Numbered from the stretch's first letter, positions 50,660-60,734 are shown. The stretch: DNA of 64,000 bases from Pseudonocardia sp. TRM90224 (GCF_021245725.1 NZ_JAJGSX010000015.1:1-64000), one strand, 5' to 3'. Numbers and translations are program-made. Notes: generated by a model from the sequence alone, not told the origin.

Positions 50660-51568
50660 ATGGTTTCCGTGATCCAGACCCGCGAGCTGCGGATGCGCTA
50701 CGGCGCTGCCGACGTGCTGACCGGCGTCGACCTCGACGTGCGGAAGGGCGAGGTGCTCGCGCTCCTCGGCCCGAACGGCGCGGGCAAGACCACCACCATC
50801 GAGATCCTGGAAGGTTTCCGCAAGCGCTCGGCCGGTGACGTCAGCGTGCTCGGCACCGATCCCGAGCTCGGCGACGAGCAATGGCGCTCCCGCGTGGGTG
50901 TCGTCCTGCAGAGCTGGCGCGACCACAGCCGGTGGCGCGTGCGGGAGCTGCTCGGCCACCTCGCCCGCTTCTACGTGCCCTACCGCGCCCCCTACGACAC
51001 CGACGAGCTGCTCGGGCTCGTCGGGCTCACCGACCGCGCCCACGCCGCAGTGGCGGCGCTCTCCGGCGGGCAACGCCGCCGGCTCGACGTCGCGATCGGC
51101 CTGGTCGGGCGCCCCGAGCTGCTGTTCCTCGACGAGCCGACCGTCGGTTTCGACCCGGAGGGCCGCCGCGAGTTCCACGAGCTGATCGACGGCCTCGCCG
51201 CACTGGAGACCACGATCCTGCTCACCACCCACGACCTCGACGAGGCGGAGAAGCTCGCCGACCGGATCGTCGTGCTCGCCGGCGGGCAGATCGTCGCCGA
51301 CGGCACCGCGGCCGAGCTGGCCGCGCGGATCTCCGGGAAGGGCCAGGTCGGCTACACCCTCGACGGCCAGCCGCACCAGGACACGGTCGCGGACCCCACG
51401 ACGTTCGTCCGGGACCTGTTCGCGCGGCACGGAACTGCCGTCGGCGACCTGCAGGTGCGCCGGCCCAGCCTCGCCGACACCTACCTCGAACTCGTCCACG
51501 CCTTCGAGACCGGCAGCCACGACACAGCACCCAGCGCGCTGAACGACATGACAGGAGCAGTGGCATGA
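50660..51568 (+). CDS. ABC transporter ATPase
   Basis: 302-residue ATPase: Walker A LGPNGAGKT, Q-loop VVLQSWRDH, signature LSGGQRRRLDVA, Walker B LLFLDEPTVG, H-loop TTHDLDEAEKL. With the ABC-2 permease coupled by ATGA overlap it forms a drug-export type exporter. Confidence 0.92.
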   Translation: MVSVIQTRELRMRYGAADVLTGVDLDVRKGEVLALLGPNGAGKTTTIEILEGFRKRSAGDVSVLGTDPELGDEQWRSRVGVVLQSWRDHSRWRVRELLGHLARFYVPYRAPYDTDELLGLVGLTDRAHAAVAALSGGQRRRLDVAIGLVGRPELLFLDEPTVGFDPEGRREFHELIDGLAALETTILLTTHDLDEAEKLADRIVVLAGGQIVADGTAAELAARISGKGQVGYTLDGQPHQDTVADPTTFVRDLFARHGTAVGDLQVRRPSLADTYLELVHAFETGSHDTAPSALNDMTGAVA

Positions 51569-52425
51569 ACCCCGGCACGAACCCGACCGCGACCGCCATG
51601 AGTGCCGGCCTGCAACGCGGCTGGATCGAGTTCCGGCAGACCGTGACCAGCGTCGGGGAGATGATGGGCTGGCTGTGGATCCCCGTGGCCGCGCTGATCG
51701 TCATGTACGCGGTCGGCGGCGCCCCGGTCGCCGGCACGAACGTCTCGCTCGGCGCGCAGGCCGTGCCCGGCATCATCGGCATGAACCTGGTGTTCACCGG
51801 GCTCATGGGGCTGGCGATGGGGATCACCACCGACCGCGACGACGGCACCCTGCTGCGCGCCCGCGCGACCCCCAACGGCATCGTCGGCTACCTCACCGGC
51901 AAGGTCGCCGGGAAGGCCGCCATGACCGTCGCACTGCTCGTGATCGTGCTCGTCCCGGCCGGGTTGATGTTCGACGGGCTGCGGATCGGTGAACCGGTCG
52001 CGTGGTTGACGCTCGGGTGGGTGCTGGTGCTCGGGCTGCTCGCGACGCTGCCGATGGGTGCCGTGCTCGGGGCGATGTTCAGCAACGCGCAGAACCTCGG
52101 CTTCCTCGCCCTCCTGATCTTCGGCCTGACCGGGATCTCCGGCGTGTTCTACCCGCTGACGGCGATGCCGGAGTGGCTGCAGTGGGTCGCACAGGTGTTC
52201 CCCGTCTACTGGCTGGGCCTCGGGATGCGCTCGGCGCTCCTGCCCGATGCGTTCTCGGCCGTCGAGATCGGCGGATCGTGGCGGCACCTGGAGATGCTCG
52301 GTGTGCTGGGCGCGTGGGCGGTCCTCGGGTTGCTCCTCGCGCCGGTGCTGCTGCGCCGGATGGCGCGCCGGCAGTCGGGCTCGGTCGTCGAGGAGCGCCG
52401 CCGGCAGGTCCAGCAGTACAGCTGA
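51565..52425 (+). CDS. ABC-2 type permease
   Basis: 286-residue membrane protein with six predicted helices (segments near WLWIPVAALIVMY, VPGIIGMNLVFTGLMGLAMG, MTVALLVIVLVPAGLM, LGWVLVLGLLATLPMG, FLALLIFGLTGISGVF, LGAWAVLGLLLAPVLL). DDGTLLRARATP is the usual ABC-2 coupling loop. AGGAG precedes the ATG. Partner of the ATPase at 50660. Confidence 0.9.
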   Translation: MNPGTNPTATAMSAGLQRGWIEFRQTVTSVGEMMGWLWIPVAALIVMYAVGGAPVAGTNVSLGAQAVPGIIGMNLVFTGLMGLAMGITTDRDDGTLLRARATPNGIVGYLTGKVAGKAAMTVALLVIVLVPAGLMFDGLRIGEPVAWLTLGWVLVLGLLATLPMGAVLGAMFSNAQNLGFLALLIFGLTGISGVFYPLTAMPEWLQWVAQVFPVYWLGLGMRSALLPDAFSAVEIGGSWRHLEMLGVLGAWAVLGLLLAPVLLRRMARRQSGSVVEERRRQVQQYS

Positions 52426-52441
52426 CGACGGATCTCAGTTT

Positions 52442-52469
52442 GTCTACGATGTATGCATACGTCGTAGAC
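52442..52469. promoter_or_regulatory. 28-bp inverted repeat, TetR operator candidate
   Basis: GTCTACGATGTATG (52442-52455) pairs with CATACGTCGTAGAC (52456-52469) with one mismatch. It lies 17 bp upstream of the membrane-protein GTG, and the TetR gene follows in the same unit. Confidence 0.8.
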
Positions 52470-52485
52470 CAGTCGGAGGTGTGCT

Positions 52486-52911
52486 GTGGTCGCCGTTGCC
52501 GTCCCGCTCGTGTGGCTCGCCTGGATGGTGCTCACCGACTGGGTGCCGATGTACCCGCTCAACGACCTCGCCCGGTCCGGTATCCGAGAGCGGCTGCTGG
52601 CCGCGGCGATCAACTACCCGTTCCCGCTCGCGATCGCCGCGGGCGTCGCGCTCGCGCAGACGTGGTCGTTCACCGCCGCGCTCGTGCTGTGCGCGCTGTG
52701 CCTGATCGGGCACGTGCGCAGCTGGTGGCTGCCGTACTTCCGTGGTGCGGGGCCGGCGCAGCGCGACCTGTACGAGCGCCTGTTCGCCCGAACCGTCAAA
52801 GTACTGCCGACCCAGGGGCACGACGTCGTGATCGACGTCCAGCACATGGTCACCGGTGTGCTCGCGCTGACGATGACGGCGACGACGATCACCGCCACAA
52901 TCGCCGGATGA
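52486..52911 (+). CDS. Small multi-pass membrane protein
   Basis: 141-residue protein with three or four hydrophobic segments (VAVAVPLVWLAWMVLTDW; FPLAIAAGVALAQTW; ALVLCALCLIGH; TGVLALTMTATTITATI). Not assigned to a family. GTG 52486 has GGAGG upstream. It is coupled to the TetR gene by ATGA overlap and likely repressed by it. Confidence 0.75.
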   Translation: MVAVAVPLVWLAWMVLTDWVPMYPLNDLARSGIRERLLAAAINYPFPLAIAAGVALAQTWSFTAALVLCALCLIGHVRSWWLPYFRGAGPAQRDLYERLFARTVKVLPTQGHDVVIDVQHMVTGVLALTMTATTITATIAG

Positions 52912-53468
52912 CCGGTTCGCGGGGTGGCCGTCCCGCCGTGCTCACCCGCGACGGGATCGTCGACGCAGCCGTCGCGGTCATCGCCGCCGACGGGCTCGAC
53001 GCGCTCACCATGCGCCGGCTCGCCACCGACCTCGGCGTGACCGCGATGTCGCTCTACCGGCACCTGCCGGGGCGCGACGCGGTGCTCGGCGGTGTCGTCG
53101 ACCGGCTCGCCGGAACCGTCGAGGTGGTGGTGGAGCCGGGGGAACCCTGGACCACGGCGCTCGCCCGATTCGCGCACGCCTACCGCCGGATGCTGCTCGT
53201 GCACCCGCGTGCCGTGCCGCTGCTCGCCACCCACCCCGTCGACGTCGATCGTGGCCTGGCACAGCTGGAAGGGCTTCTCGCCACCTTCGCCGAGGACAGC
53301 TTCGCCCCCGAGGACGCGATCGTCGTCGTCCAGTCGGCGGTGGTGTTCACGCTCGGGCACGCGCTCGCGCAGGTCGGCGGGCCCCCGGCGGAGCCGGCCG
53401 CGGCGAGCTTCTACGACCGCTGGTACACCGCCGGCCTCGACGCCATGCTGCGCGGCTTCACCCGCTGA
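52908..53468 (+). CDS. TetR-family transcriptional regulator
   Basis: 186-residue TetR protein: LTRDGIVDAAVAVIAADGLD then MRRLATDLGVTAMSLYRHL at about 35-53, and a TetR_C-like domain. It likely binds the 28-bp dyad at 52442 to repress itself and the membrane gene. Confidence 0.9.
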   Translation: MTGSRGGRPAVLTRDGIVDAAVAVIAADGLDALTMRRLATDLGVTAMSLYRHLPGRDAVLGGVVDRLAGTVEVVVEPGEPWTTALARFAHAYRRMLLVHPRAVPLLATHPVDVDRGLAQLEGLLATFAEDSFAPEDAIVVVQSAVVFTLGHALAQVGGPPAEPAAASFYDRWYTAGLDAMLRGFTR

Positions 53469-53591
53469 GACACCGTCTGGTTACCTCCGCCCATGGCTGG
53501 AGGTGCCAGGGGAGCCACTTTACCTGTCAGGTGAATCGCTGCAGCCACCGCGGTGGACCGGCACCCGAGGTTCCTGATGTCGGCCGATCGA

Positions 53592-53631
53592 GAGTGTGCT
53601 GAGGGCTGTTGCGGCAGCCCTCAGCACACTC
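53592..53631. repeat. Perfect 17-bp inverted repeat
   Basis: GAGTGTGCTGAGGGCTG (53592-53608) and CAGCCCTCAGCACACTC (53615-53631) flank a 6-nt loop. It is terminator-like without a T-run, at a convergent junction. Only one copy is seen in the window. Confidence 0.9.
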
Positions 53632-53684
53632 AACTCGACGAGCACACGCGCCTCGGCCAGCACCGCCGTTCACCCACGGGATGG

Positions 53685-53742
53685 GAGGGCAGGAAAGCCA
53701 CTTTCCTGCTCCCACAGGGCCGGAAGTGGCTTTCCTGCCCTC
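53685..53742. repeat. Family A element, copy 11
   Basis: Canonical apart from one lost A in the right arm (CCGGAAGTGGC). It ends 30 bp before the 3' end of the DUF2000 gene. Confidence 0.88.
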
Positions 53743-53772
53743 ATGCGCAACGCGCACACACCCGGCCGCTGC

Positions 53773-54180
53773 TACGTGTGCAGCGTCGCGCCGCGCATGA
53801 CCATGTCGACGGCGTTGCGCGGGCCGTGCACCGCGATGCCGACGAGGTCGAGCCCGGCCATCGGCACCGCACGGACCGCGGCGCGGTTGGCCTCGTCGTG
53901 GCCGGTGGCGAACAGCTCCGCGGTGAACACCGCCATCGGCAGCCCGCGGCGCACCGCACGCTCGTGCGCGACGGTGAGCAGCTCCTTGTCGCCGGCGAAC
54001 ACCATCACCGGCTGCCGGAACATCGGCAGGTACGGGGGTGCCGTCGCCGTCGGCGTAGGGCTCGCCGAGCAGCTCCGGGTTGGCCGCGATCCCGCTGGCG
54101 AGGAACGCGGTGACGTTCAACCGCTGCCAGACCTCGAGGTCGTCGCGCAGCAGCACGGCAATCTTCGTATCGAAACGCAC
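53773..54180 (-). pseudogene. DUF2000-family gene, frameshifted at a G5 run
   Basis: Two frames join into one DUF2000 protein of about 135 residues: first FDTKIAVLLRDDLEVWQRLN and LLGEPYADGDGTP, then YLPMFRQPVMVFAGDKELLT and HGPRNAVDMVMRGATLHT. Removing one base from the GGGGG at about 54034-54038 restores TPYLPMF, so an inserted base at a homopolymer is the cause. This is a common sequencing error, so it may be intact in the organism. It is divergent from the AraC gene. The start is taken as GTG 54180. Confidence 0.75.
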
Positions 54181-54229
54181 CCGTCGAGCGTGCGCCCGTG
54201 GCCGCACCGATTTCTTGTACGTTCTTTGC

Positions 54230-55020
54230 GTGCCTCCCGAGAGCGCGGAGCGGGTGCGAGCCTGGGTGCCCGGCGTTCCGGGGATCGTGGAGGTCTTCCA
54301 CGCCAGGTTCACCGAACACGCCTACCCCGTGCACGCGCACGACACGTGGACCCTGCTCGTCATCGACGACGGGGCGGTCCGCTACGACCTGCACCGCCAC
54401 GAGCACGGCGCGGTCCCGGCCGCGGTGACGCTGCTGCCGCCGCACGTCGCGCACAACGGTCGCGCCGCCACCCGCGACGGCTTCCGCAAGCGGGTGGCCT
54501 ACCTCGACACCACCGTCCTCGACCCGGCGCTCACCGACGCCGCGATCGAGCACCCCAGCCTGTCCGACCCGTTGCTGCGCACGCGGGTCGACCAGCTGCA
54601 CCGCGCCCTGGCCACCCCGGACGGCCGGCTGGAGGCCGAGAGCAGGCTCGCGCTCATCGGCGACCGCATCCGCGCTCACCTCGGCGGCTCACCCGCCACG
54701 CTCGTCGCCCCCGGTGTGGCGGGCGACCTGCGGGACCTGCTCGACGCCGCGCTCGCCGACGGGCTGGCACTACGTGACGCCGCCGCGTTGCTGCACACCC
54801 ACCCCGCGCACCTGGTGCGCAGCTTCACGAAGGCGTTCGGGCTGCCGCCGCACCGCTACCTCATCGCGAAACGGGTCGATGCTGCGCGCGCGAAGCTGCT
54901 CGACGGCGAGCCGATCGCGCAGGTCGCGACGGCCGTCGGGTTCCACGATCAGGCGCACCTGCACCGCCATTTCAGTCGCCTGGTGGGAACCACGCCCAGG
55001 GCGTTCGCAAAGATGGGCGC

Positions 55021-55024
<4 letters not shown>
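54230..55024 (+). CDS. AraC-family transcriptional regulator
   Basis: 264-residue regulator with an N-terminal cupin sensor (YPVHAHDTWTLLVIDDGAVRY; HVAHNGRAAT) and a C-terminal double-HTH (LVRSFTKAFGLPPHRYLIAK; ATAVGFHDQAHLHRHFSRLVG). GTG 54230 appears leaderless. AraC/DUF2000 neighbours recur in actinomycetes. It is coupled to the downstream aldo/keto reductase by ATGA. Confidence 0.9.
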
Positions 55025-56046
<1,022 letters not shown>

Positions 56047-56082
56047 ACCCTCGCCGTACCCCTCGCCGGGCGGATGGCACGC

Positions 56083-56141
56083 GAGGGCAGGAAAGCCACT
56101 TTCCGGCCCCCACAGGGCAGGAAAGTGGCTTTCCTGCCCTC
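56083..56141. repeat. Family A element, copy 12
   Basis: Canonical two-arm element in a 114-bp convergent gap between the reductase and the MFS transporter. Confidence 0.92.
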
Positions 56142-56160
56142 CCCAGACACCCGCGGGGCG

Positions 56161-57354
56161 TCAGCCGACCAGGCGAGGCCGCCCGGCCAGCGCACCGGCG
56201 ACGGCCTGCGGCACGAACATCAGCAGCACCACCAGCAGCGGCACCGTCCACCCTCCGGTGAGGTCGTGCAGCGCGCCCACGACGAACGGGCCTGCTGCCG
56301 CGACCACGTACCCGGCGCTCTGCGCCATCCCGGAAAGCTTCGCCGCGTGCTGCGCATCGGGTGCGCGCACCGCCATCAGCGTCAACGCCATCCCGAGGCA
56401 GGCGCCCTGGCCGATGCCCAGCACCGAGGTGCCGACGACCTCCCATCCCGGCACGGCCAGGATGATCAGCAGGCCGGAGCCCGAGAGCGCCGTCACCGCA
56501 GCGGCCAGCAACGACTGCTTCGGTGCGCGGGTGGCCAGCGTCGGGGCGGCGAGCGAACCGATAATCGCCGTGATGCTGGCGAGCGACAGCAACCAGCCCG
56601 CCGTCGCCGGCGAGTACCCCCGCCCGACGTACACCGCTGGCAGCCACGCCGCGAGCCCGTAGAAGCTCATCGACTGCAACCCCATGAACGCCGTGACCTG
56701 CCACGCCACCGGGTCGCGCCGCAGCGCCGCCACCCGGGCGCCCGCGACGGAGATCCGGTGCCCGGCGCCACGCAGCTGCGGCAGCCAGCAGAGCAGCCCG
56801 ACCCCTGCGAGCAGCCCCCACGCGCCCAACGCCATCCGCCAGTCGAGACCGGCCGCCTCGGCCACCGGCACGGTCACCCCGGCGGCGATGCCGCCACCGG
56901 CGGAGATCGCCATCGTGTAGATGCCGGTCATCAGGCCGGTCCGGTGCGGGAAGTCCCGCTTGATCAAGCTCGGCAGCAGCACGTTGCCCACGGCGATCGC
57001 CGCGCCGAGCAGCACCGTCCCCACATACAGCGCCACCAGCGACGGCGCCAACCGCACCACGAAGCCCACGCACAACACCAGCAGCGTCGCCAGCAGCGAG
57101 CGCTCGATCCCGAACCGCCGGCCCAGCACCGGCGCCAACGGCGCGAACAAGCCGAAGCACAGCACCGGCAGCGCGCTCAGCACACCCGCCGCCGTCGCCG
57201 AGAGCCCCTCAGCGGCCCGGATCTGCTCCAGCATCGGCGCCACAGCCACCACAGCCGGCCGCAGGTTGATCGCGACCAGGACGATCGCGATGCCCACCCA
57301 CAGCGACGCCCGCCGCGCCGGAGCCGGAACGTCGACCTCCGCGACCGCGCTCAC
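56161..57354 (-). CDS. MFS transporter, CynX/NimT-like
   Basis: 397-residue, about 12-helix major facilitator. The first helix reads LWVGIAIVLVAINLRPAVVA, the CynX-family start NLRP; SLIKRDFPHRTGLMTGIYTM is the usual helix 4-5 region. It could import or export a small anion or drug. GTG 57354 overlaps the FCD regulator stop. Confidence 0.85.
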   Translation of the reverse strand: MSAVAEVDVPAPARRASLWVGIAIVLVAINLRPAVVAVAPMLEQIRAAEGLSATAAGVLSALPVLCFGLFAPLAPVLGRRFGIERSLLATLLVLCVGFVVRLAPSLVALYVGTVLLGAAIAVGNVLLPSLIKRDFPHRTGLMTGIYTMAISAGGGIAAGVTVPVAEAAGLDWRMALGAWGLLAGVGLLCWLPQLRGAGHRISVAGARVAALRRDPVAWQVTAFMGLQSMSFYGLAAWLPAVYVGRGYSPATAGWLLSLASITAIIGSLAAPTLATRAPKQSLLAAAVTALSGSGLLIILAVPGWEVVGTSVLGIGQGACLGMALTLMAVRAPDAQHAAKLSGMAQSAGYVVAAAGPFVVGALHDLTGGWTVPLLVVLLMFVPQAVAGALAGRPRLVG

Positions 57355-58037
57355 CGGCCGGTCCGCACGGCGATCGCGCGGGCGGCGTCGACGCACACCG
57401 ACGCCGCCGCACGAGCGGCCTCGGCGTCGCCGGCGATCACCGCGGCCGCCAGCTCCTCGTGGCCGGGGAAGCCGTGCGGGTCGTCGTCGACGGCGTCGAC
57501 CTCCCGGACGCTGTGCTGCACGGCCTCGGTCAGCCCGTTGTAGAGGTCGATCAGCACGGTGTTGCCGGTCGCCGCGATCACCGCGCGGTGGAATGCCAGA
57601 TCGGCCGCGACGAACACCGAACGGTCCTGCGCCCCGAGCGCGGCCCGGCGGGCGTCGAGCGCCGCGCCGATCGCCCGCACGTCCGCCTCGGTGCGCCGAT
57701 GCGCAGCCGCGGCAGCCGCGTCACGTTCGAGGCTTGCGCGGACGTCGAGCACGTCCAGCACCGACGACCGGCCGGTCCGGCGACGCAGCGCCGCACCCAG
57801 ATCGGTCTCCGCGCGCACGTAGGTGCCGTCGCCGCGGCGGGGCTCCAGCAGGCCGGCGCGTTCCAACGCCCGCACCGCCTCGCGGACCGTGTTGCGTCCG
57901 ACGCCGAGCGCGGCGACCAGCTCGGGCTCCGGCGGGATCTTCGACCCGACCGGCCACTCGCCGCTCGAGATGAGGACCTCCATCTGGGCCATCACCTGGT
58001 CGCACACCCGACCGGCCCGTACCTGCACCAATGTCAC
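57351..58037 (-). CDS. GntR-family regulator, FadR/FCD subfamily
   Basis: About 228 residues: winged helix (VGSKIPPEPELVAALGVGRNTVREAVRAL; AGLLEPRRGDGTYV) and an FCD ligand domain with LAFHRAVIAATGN and GHEELAAAVIAGD. It is followed in the operon by the MFS transporter it probably controls. GTG 58037 or 58028. Confidence 0.9.
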   Translation of the reverse strand: MTLVQVRAGRVCDQVMAQMEVLISSGEWPVGSKIPPEPELVAALGVGRNTVREAVRALERAGLLEPRRGDGTYVRAETDLGAALRRRTGRSSVLDVLDVRASLERDAAAAAAHRRTEADVRAIGAALDARRAALGAQDRSVFVAADLAFHRAVIAATGNTVLIDLYNGLTEAVQHSVREVDAVDDDPHGFPGHEELAAAVIAGDAEAARAAASVCVDAARAIAVRTGR

Positions 58038-58049
58038 GCAAAACAACCT

Positions 58050-58062
58050 AACATCCCATGTT
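58050..58062. promoter_or_regulatory. Likely FCD-regulator operator
   Basis: AACAT-CCC-ATGTT, a 5-bp dyad just upstream of the FCD regulator start, fits the short inverted repeats bound by GntR regulators. Confidence 0.6.
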
Positions 58063-58099
58063 TCACGGGTTGTCGTGTTTTCCGTGACACCAACGCCGG

Positions 58100-58693
58100 T
58101 CAGGTAGGGGCGAGTGCGCGGTGTGCGGCGGCGACGAACGCGCCCGGGGTGTCGACGTGCATCCGGACCGACGTCACCTCCACCGGCCCCTTCCCGGGGA
58201 GCGTGACCCGCACCGGCTCGACCAGCGCGACCTCGACGTTCGTCTGGCCCGACACGACCAGGTGCAGCACCCCGTCGACGACCTGCACCGCCGCGCCGTC
58301 ACGGGCCCGCAGCACCGACCGCACACCCGACACGTCCGTCCAGGGCAGGGCGAGATCAACCACGGTGCCGTACCGCACGCGCAATCCCGCGGGCCCGACC
58401 AGGTGCGGGTGCACGACGTACCCGGCGAGCACTGCGATCATCACCCGCAGGCTCCAGATGCCTGCCACGAGCAACACGGCCCGGGGGACCGGCCAGGGCA
58501 GCAGCACCTCGACCGCGACGATCTCGATCACCGACGCCCCGGTCAGCACCCACATCAGCGGCGCCATCAGCGCGTGGTACCCGAACGCCGCGTCCCCATC
58601 GGCCAGCCCTGGCCGCCGTCGTAGCACCCAGTTCCACAGGCTGCGCCACTGGTCGAACTCGAACACCCATGCCCGCTTCACCGGCTCGTCCAC
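58100..58693 (-). CDS. Membrane protein with PH-like domain
   Basis: 197-residue protein with two hydrophobic helices (APLMWVLTGASVIEIVAVEV; AVLLVAGIWSLRVMIAVLAG) and a C-terminal beta-rich region (LRVRYGTVVDLALPWTDVSGV) resembling bacterial PH-type membrane proteins. It overlaps the MerR stop by 16 bp. Function unknown. Confidence 0.65.
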   Translation of the reverse strand: MDEPVKRAWVFEFDQWRSLWNWVLRRRPGLADGDAAFGYHALMAPLMWVLTGASVIEIVAVEVLLPWPVPRAVLLVAGIWSLRVMIAVLAGYVVHPHLVGPAGLRVRYGTVVDLALPWTDVSGVRSVLRARDGAAVQVVDGVLHLVVSGQTNVEVALVEPVRVTLPGKGPVEVTSVRMHVDTPGAFVAAAHRALAPT

Positions 58694-59436
58694 TTCCGGT
58701 AGAGGGTGCGCAGGACCTCGGCCTGCGCCGGCGGGAAGTCGCCGACGAGCGCCGCACCGTAGGGCTGGTCGTCCAGCTCACCCGGGGGCGCCGCCTCCAC
58801 GACGGCCGTGAGCTCACCACCGAGAGCGGCCGCCATGTCGGCCGCGAGCGCGGGCACCCGCGGGTCGTCGGGCGAGGCGTCCACCAGCTCGTCGAACCGG
58901 GCGTAGATCGCGGCGGTCGCGGCCGCCAGCGCCGGGTCGTCGAGCGCCTTGTGGTACTCCGCGAGCACCGCGCCGGCCCGGCCGCCGTCGAACATCGCCA
59001 GCAGCTCGCGGTCGCGACGCACGGTCGGCCCGTCCGGGATGCTGACGTCGATCCGCGCGAGCAACCGCGCTGTCTCCTCCGAGACGGCGTCGTCGGGGCC
59101 GAGGCGGCCTTCGCGCGACCGCGCCATCATCGCGGCCAGCTGCCGGCGGCGCAGCCGGATCTCCTCCTCCTGCCGGGCCAGGTCGGCGTCCAGCTCGGCG
59201 AGGATCTCCGGCAGCTCCCGCCCCTCGTCGTCGGCCAGCACGTCGCCGGCCTCGGCGAGGGTCAGCCCCAACTCGATCAGCCGGCGCGCCCGCGCCAGCC
59301 GCAGCATGTCCCGCATTCCGTAGGTGCGGTAGCCGTTCGCATGCCGCTGCGGCTCCGGCAACAGCCCGACACGGTGGTAGTGCCTGACCGTTCGCGTCGA
59401 CACCCCGACCGCCGCTGCCAACTCCCCGATGCGCAT
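58678..59436 (-). CDS. MerR-family regulator with long C-terminal domain
   Basis: 252-residue regulator: MRIGELAAAVGVSTRTVRHY, then wing HANGYRTYGMRDM, a coiled coil (LDADLARQEEEIRLRRRQL) and a 130-residue helical sensor-like domain similar in layout to TipAL. The promoter just upstream has a 19-bp spacer with a dyad. Leaderless ATG is likely. Confidence 0.88.
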   Translation of the reverse strand: MRIGELAAAVGVSTRTVRHYHRVGLLPEPQRHANGYRTYGMRDMLRLARARRLIELGLTLAEAGDVLADDEGRELPEILAELDADLARQEEEIRLRRRQLAAMMARSREGRLGPDDAVSEETARLLARIDVSIPDGPTVRRDRELLAMFDGGRAGAVLAEYHKALDDPALAAATAAIYARFDELVDASPDDPRVPALAADMAAALGGELTAVVEAAPPGELDDQPYGAALVGDFPPAQAEVLRTLYRKWTSR

Positions 59437-59442
59437 GGGACC

Positions 59443-59473
59443 AGTTAAAACGTTGACGCCGCGACAAGGTCAA
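59443..59473 (-). promoter_or_regulatory. MerR-type promoter with 19-bp spacer
   Basis: On the minus strand -35 TTGACC (59468-59473) and -10 TTAACT (59443-59448) are 19 bp apart, with a TTGAC...GTCAA dyad between. It fits autoregulation by the MerR at 58678. Confidence 0.7.
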
Positions 59474-59479
59474 GGCATT

Positions 59480-59633
59480 CTCACCCACGTGGTGCGTGCC
59501 TCGCTGAACTGGTGGACCCCGTCCGACTGACGGCCCGTGCAACCCACCCGCGCCGTCTTCGGACGGTGCCCGCTCCACTCCGCGCAGGAGGTAGCGCCCG
59601 CTGAAGGCGGCTCCCCAGTCCGGAGAGTCCCCG
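59480..59633 (+). other. Long leader of the methyltransferase gene, possible structured RNA
   Basis: The 150-bp upstream stretch contains a CCGTC-TTCG-GACGG tetraloop hairpin (59553-59566) with extended GCG/TGC pairing and further GC-rich stem candidates near 59583-59620. No known riboswitch consensus is recognised. Confidence 0.3.
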
Positions 59634-60734
59634 ATGCAGCACCCCACGATCACCTGGAACGACAACGGCACCCCGCGATCCGCGCCGCTGGTCACGGGCG
59701 ATGCCCCGGCCGGTGAGGTCGTCGCCGTCGACGAGCGGGTGCGTGCCGACACCGCGTTGCGTCTCGCCACCCGCGGCACGGCCCTCGTGTGGAGCGGTGA
59801 AGCCCGCACGGCCCGCCACCTGCTCGACGCGCTCAAACGCCGGCTCGACCGGCGACCCGTCCGCGAAGGCATCGACGCCGCCGACACCTTCCGCCGCCAC
59901 CGCCAGGCCCGCGCGCACCGGCGCCGGGTGTTGGGCGCGCTGCTCGTCCGGGTCACATCCGACGTAGGGGCCGCGTGCCGGGAGGCGTTCGGCACCGACG
60001 ACGGCCTGATCGCCCTGCAGGATCTCCTCGGTGCCGTCGCCGCCTACGAGTGGCGCCGCCGGGGGATCGACGTGCTCGCGCTCGGCGGACGCATCCACCC
60101 GCACTACAGCGTGTTCGCCCCGACCCGGCAGGACTACGTCGACCTCGTCGCCGCTGCGCCCCTGCCTCCCGGTGCGTCGGTCGTCGACGTCGGTACCGGC
60201 ACGGGTGTGCTCGCCGCCGTCCTCGCCTGCGGCGGCGCCACACCCGTCACGGCCACCGACATCAACCCCCGCGCCGTCGCCTGCGCCCGCGACAACATGG
60301 CCAGGCACGGCCTCGACGTGCGCGTCGAGCAGTCCGACCTGTTCCCGGAGGGGCGCGCCGACGTGATCGTCTGCAATCCGCCCTGGCTGCCCGGCACCCC
60401 GACGTCACCGTTGGAGGCCGGCGTGTTCGACCGCGGGAGCCGGATGCTCACGACGTTCCTCCGCGAGCTGCCCGCGCACCTGAGCAGCGGGGGAGAGGGG
60501 TGGCTGGTGATCTCCGACCTCGCCGAGCTGCTCGGCCTGCGCTCGCGGGACTGGCTCCCCGAGACGATCACCCGCGCCGGGCTGCACATCCACGAGCGCA
60601 GGGACGCGCCGCGGCGGCAACGCACCGCACGCGCACACGACCCGCTCGACGCCTACCGTGATGCCGAGACCGTCTCGCTCTACCGTCTACGCGTCCGAAC
60701 GCGTGACACAGCGGAGTCGAACGTACGTTCGTAG
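59634..60734 (+). CDS. Class I SAM-dependent methyltransferase
   Basis: 366-residue methyltransferase. SAM motif VVDVGTGTGVLA near 184-195, TATDINPRAVACARDN, and NPPW at 248-251, the pattern used by N6-adenine and N5-glutamine (HemK-type) enzymes. An N-terminal 150-residue extension is not a known domain. The target could be a protein glutamine, rRNA or DNA. Confidence 0.82.
   Translation: MQHPTITWNDNGTPRSAPLVTGDAPAGEVVAVDERVRADTALRLATRGTALVWSGEARTARHLLDALKRRLDRRPVREGIDAADTFRRHRQARAHRRRVLGALLVRVTSDVGAACREAFGTDDGLIALQDLLGAVAAYEWRRRGIDVLALGGRIHPHYSVFAPTRQDYVDLVAAAPLPPGASVVDVGTGTGVLAAVLACGGATPVTATDINPRAVACARDNMARHGLDVRVEQSDLFPEGRADVIVCNPPWLPGTPTSPLEAGVFDRGSRMLTTFLRELPAHLSSGGEGWLVISDLAELLGLRSRDWLPETITRAGLHIHERRDAPRRQRTARAHDPLDAYRDAETVSLYRLRVRTRDTAESNVRS

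Larger units (their letters stand above)
53469..53772. other. Gene-free convergent gap filled by hairpins
   Basis: No gene is seen here. It contains a decayed family A half-element (53511-53531, CCAGGGGAGCCACTTTACCTG), a perfect 17-bp hairpin (53592-53631) and family A copy 11 (53685-53742). Confidence 0.7.

Noticed and set aside
59480-59633. Known riboswitch (SAM, cobalamin, ZTP, fluoride) before the methyltransferase
   Set aside because: None of the conserved cores I know could be found; kept only as a low-confidence leader.
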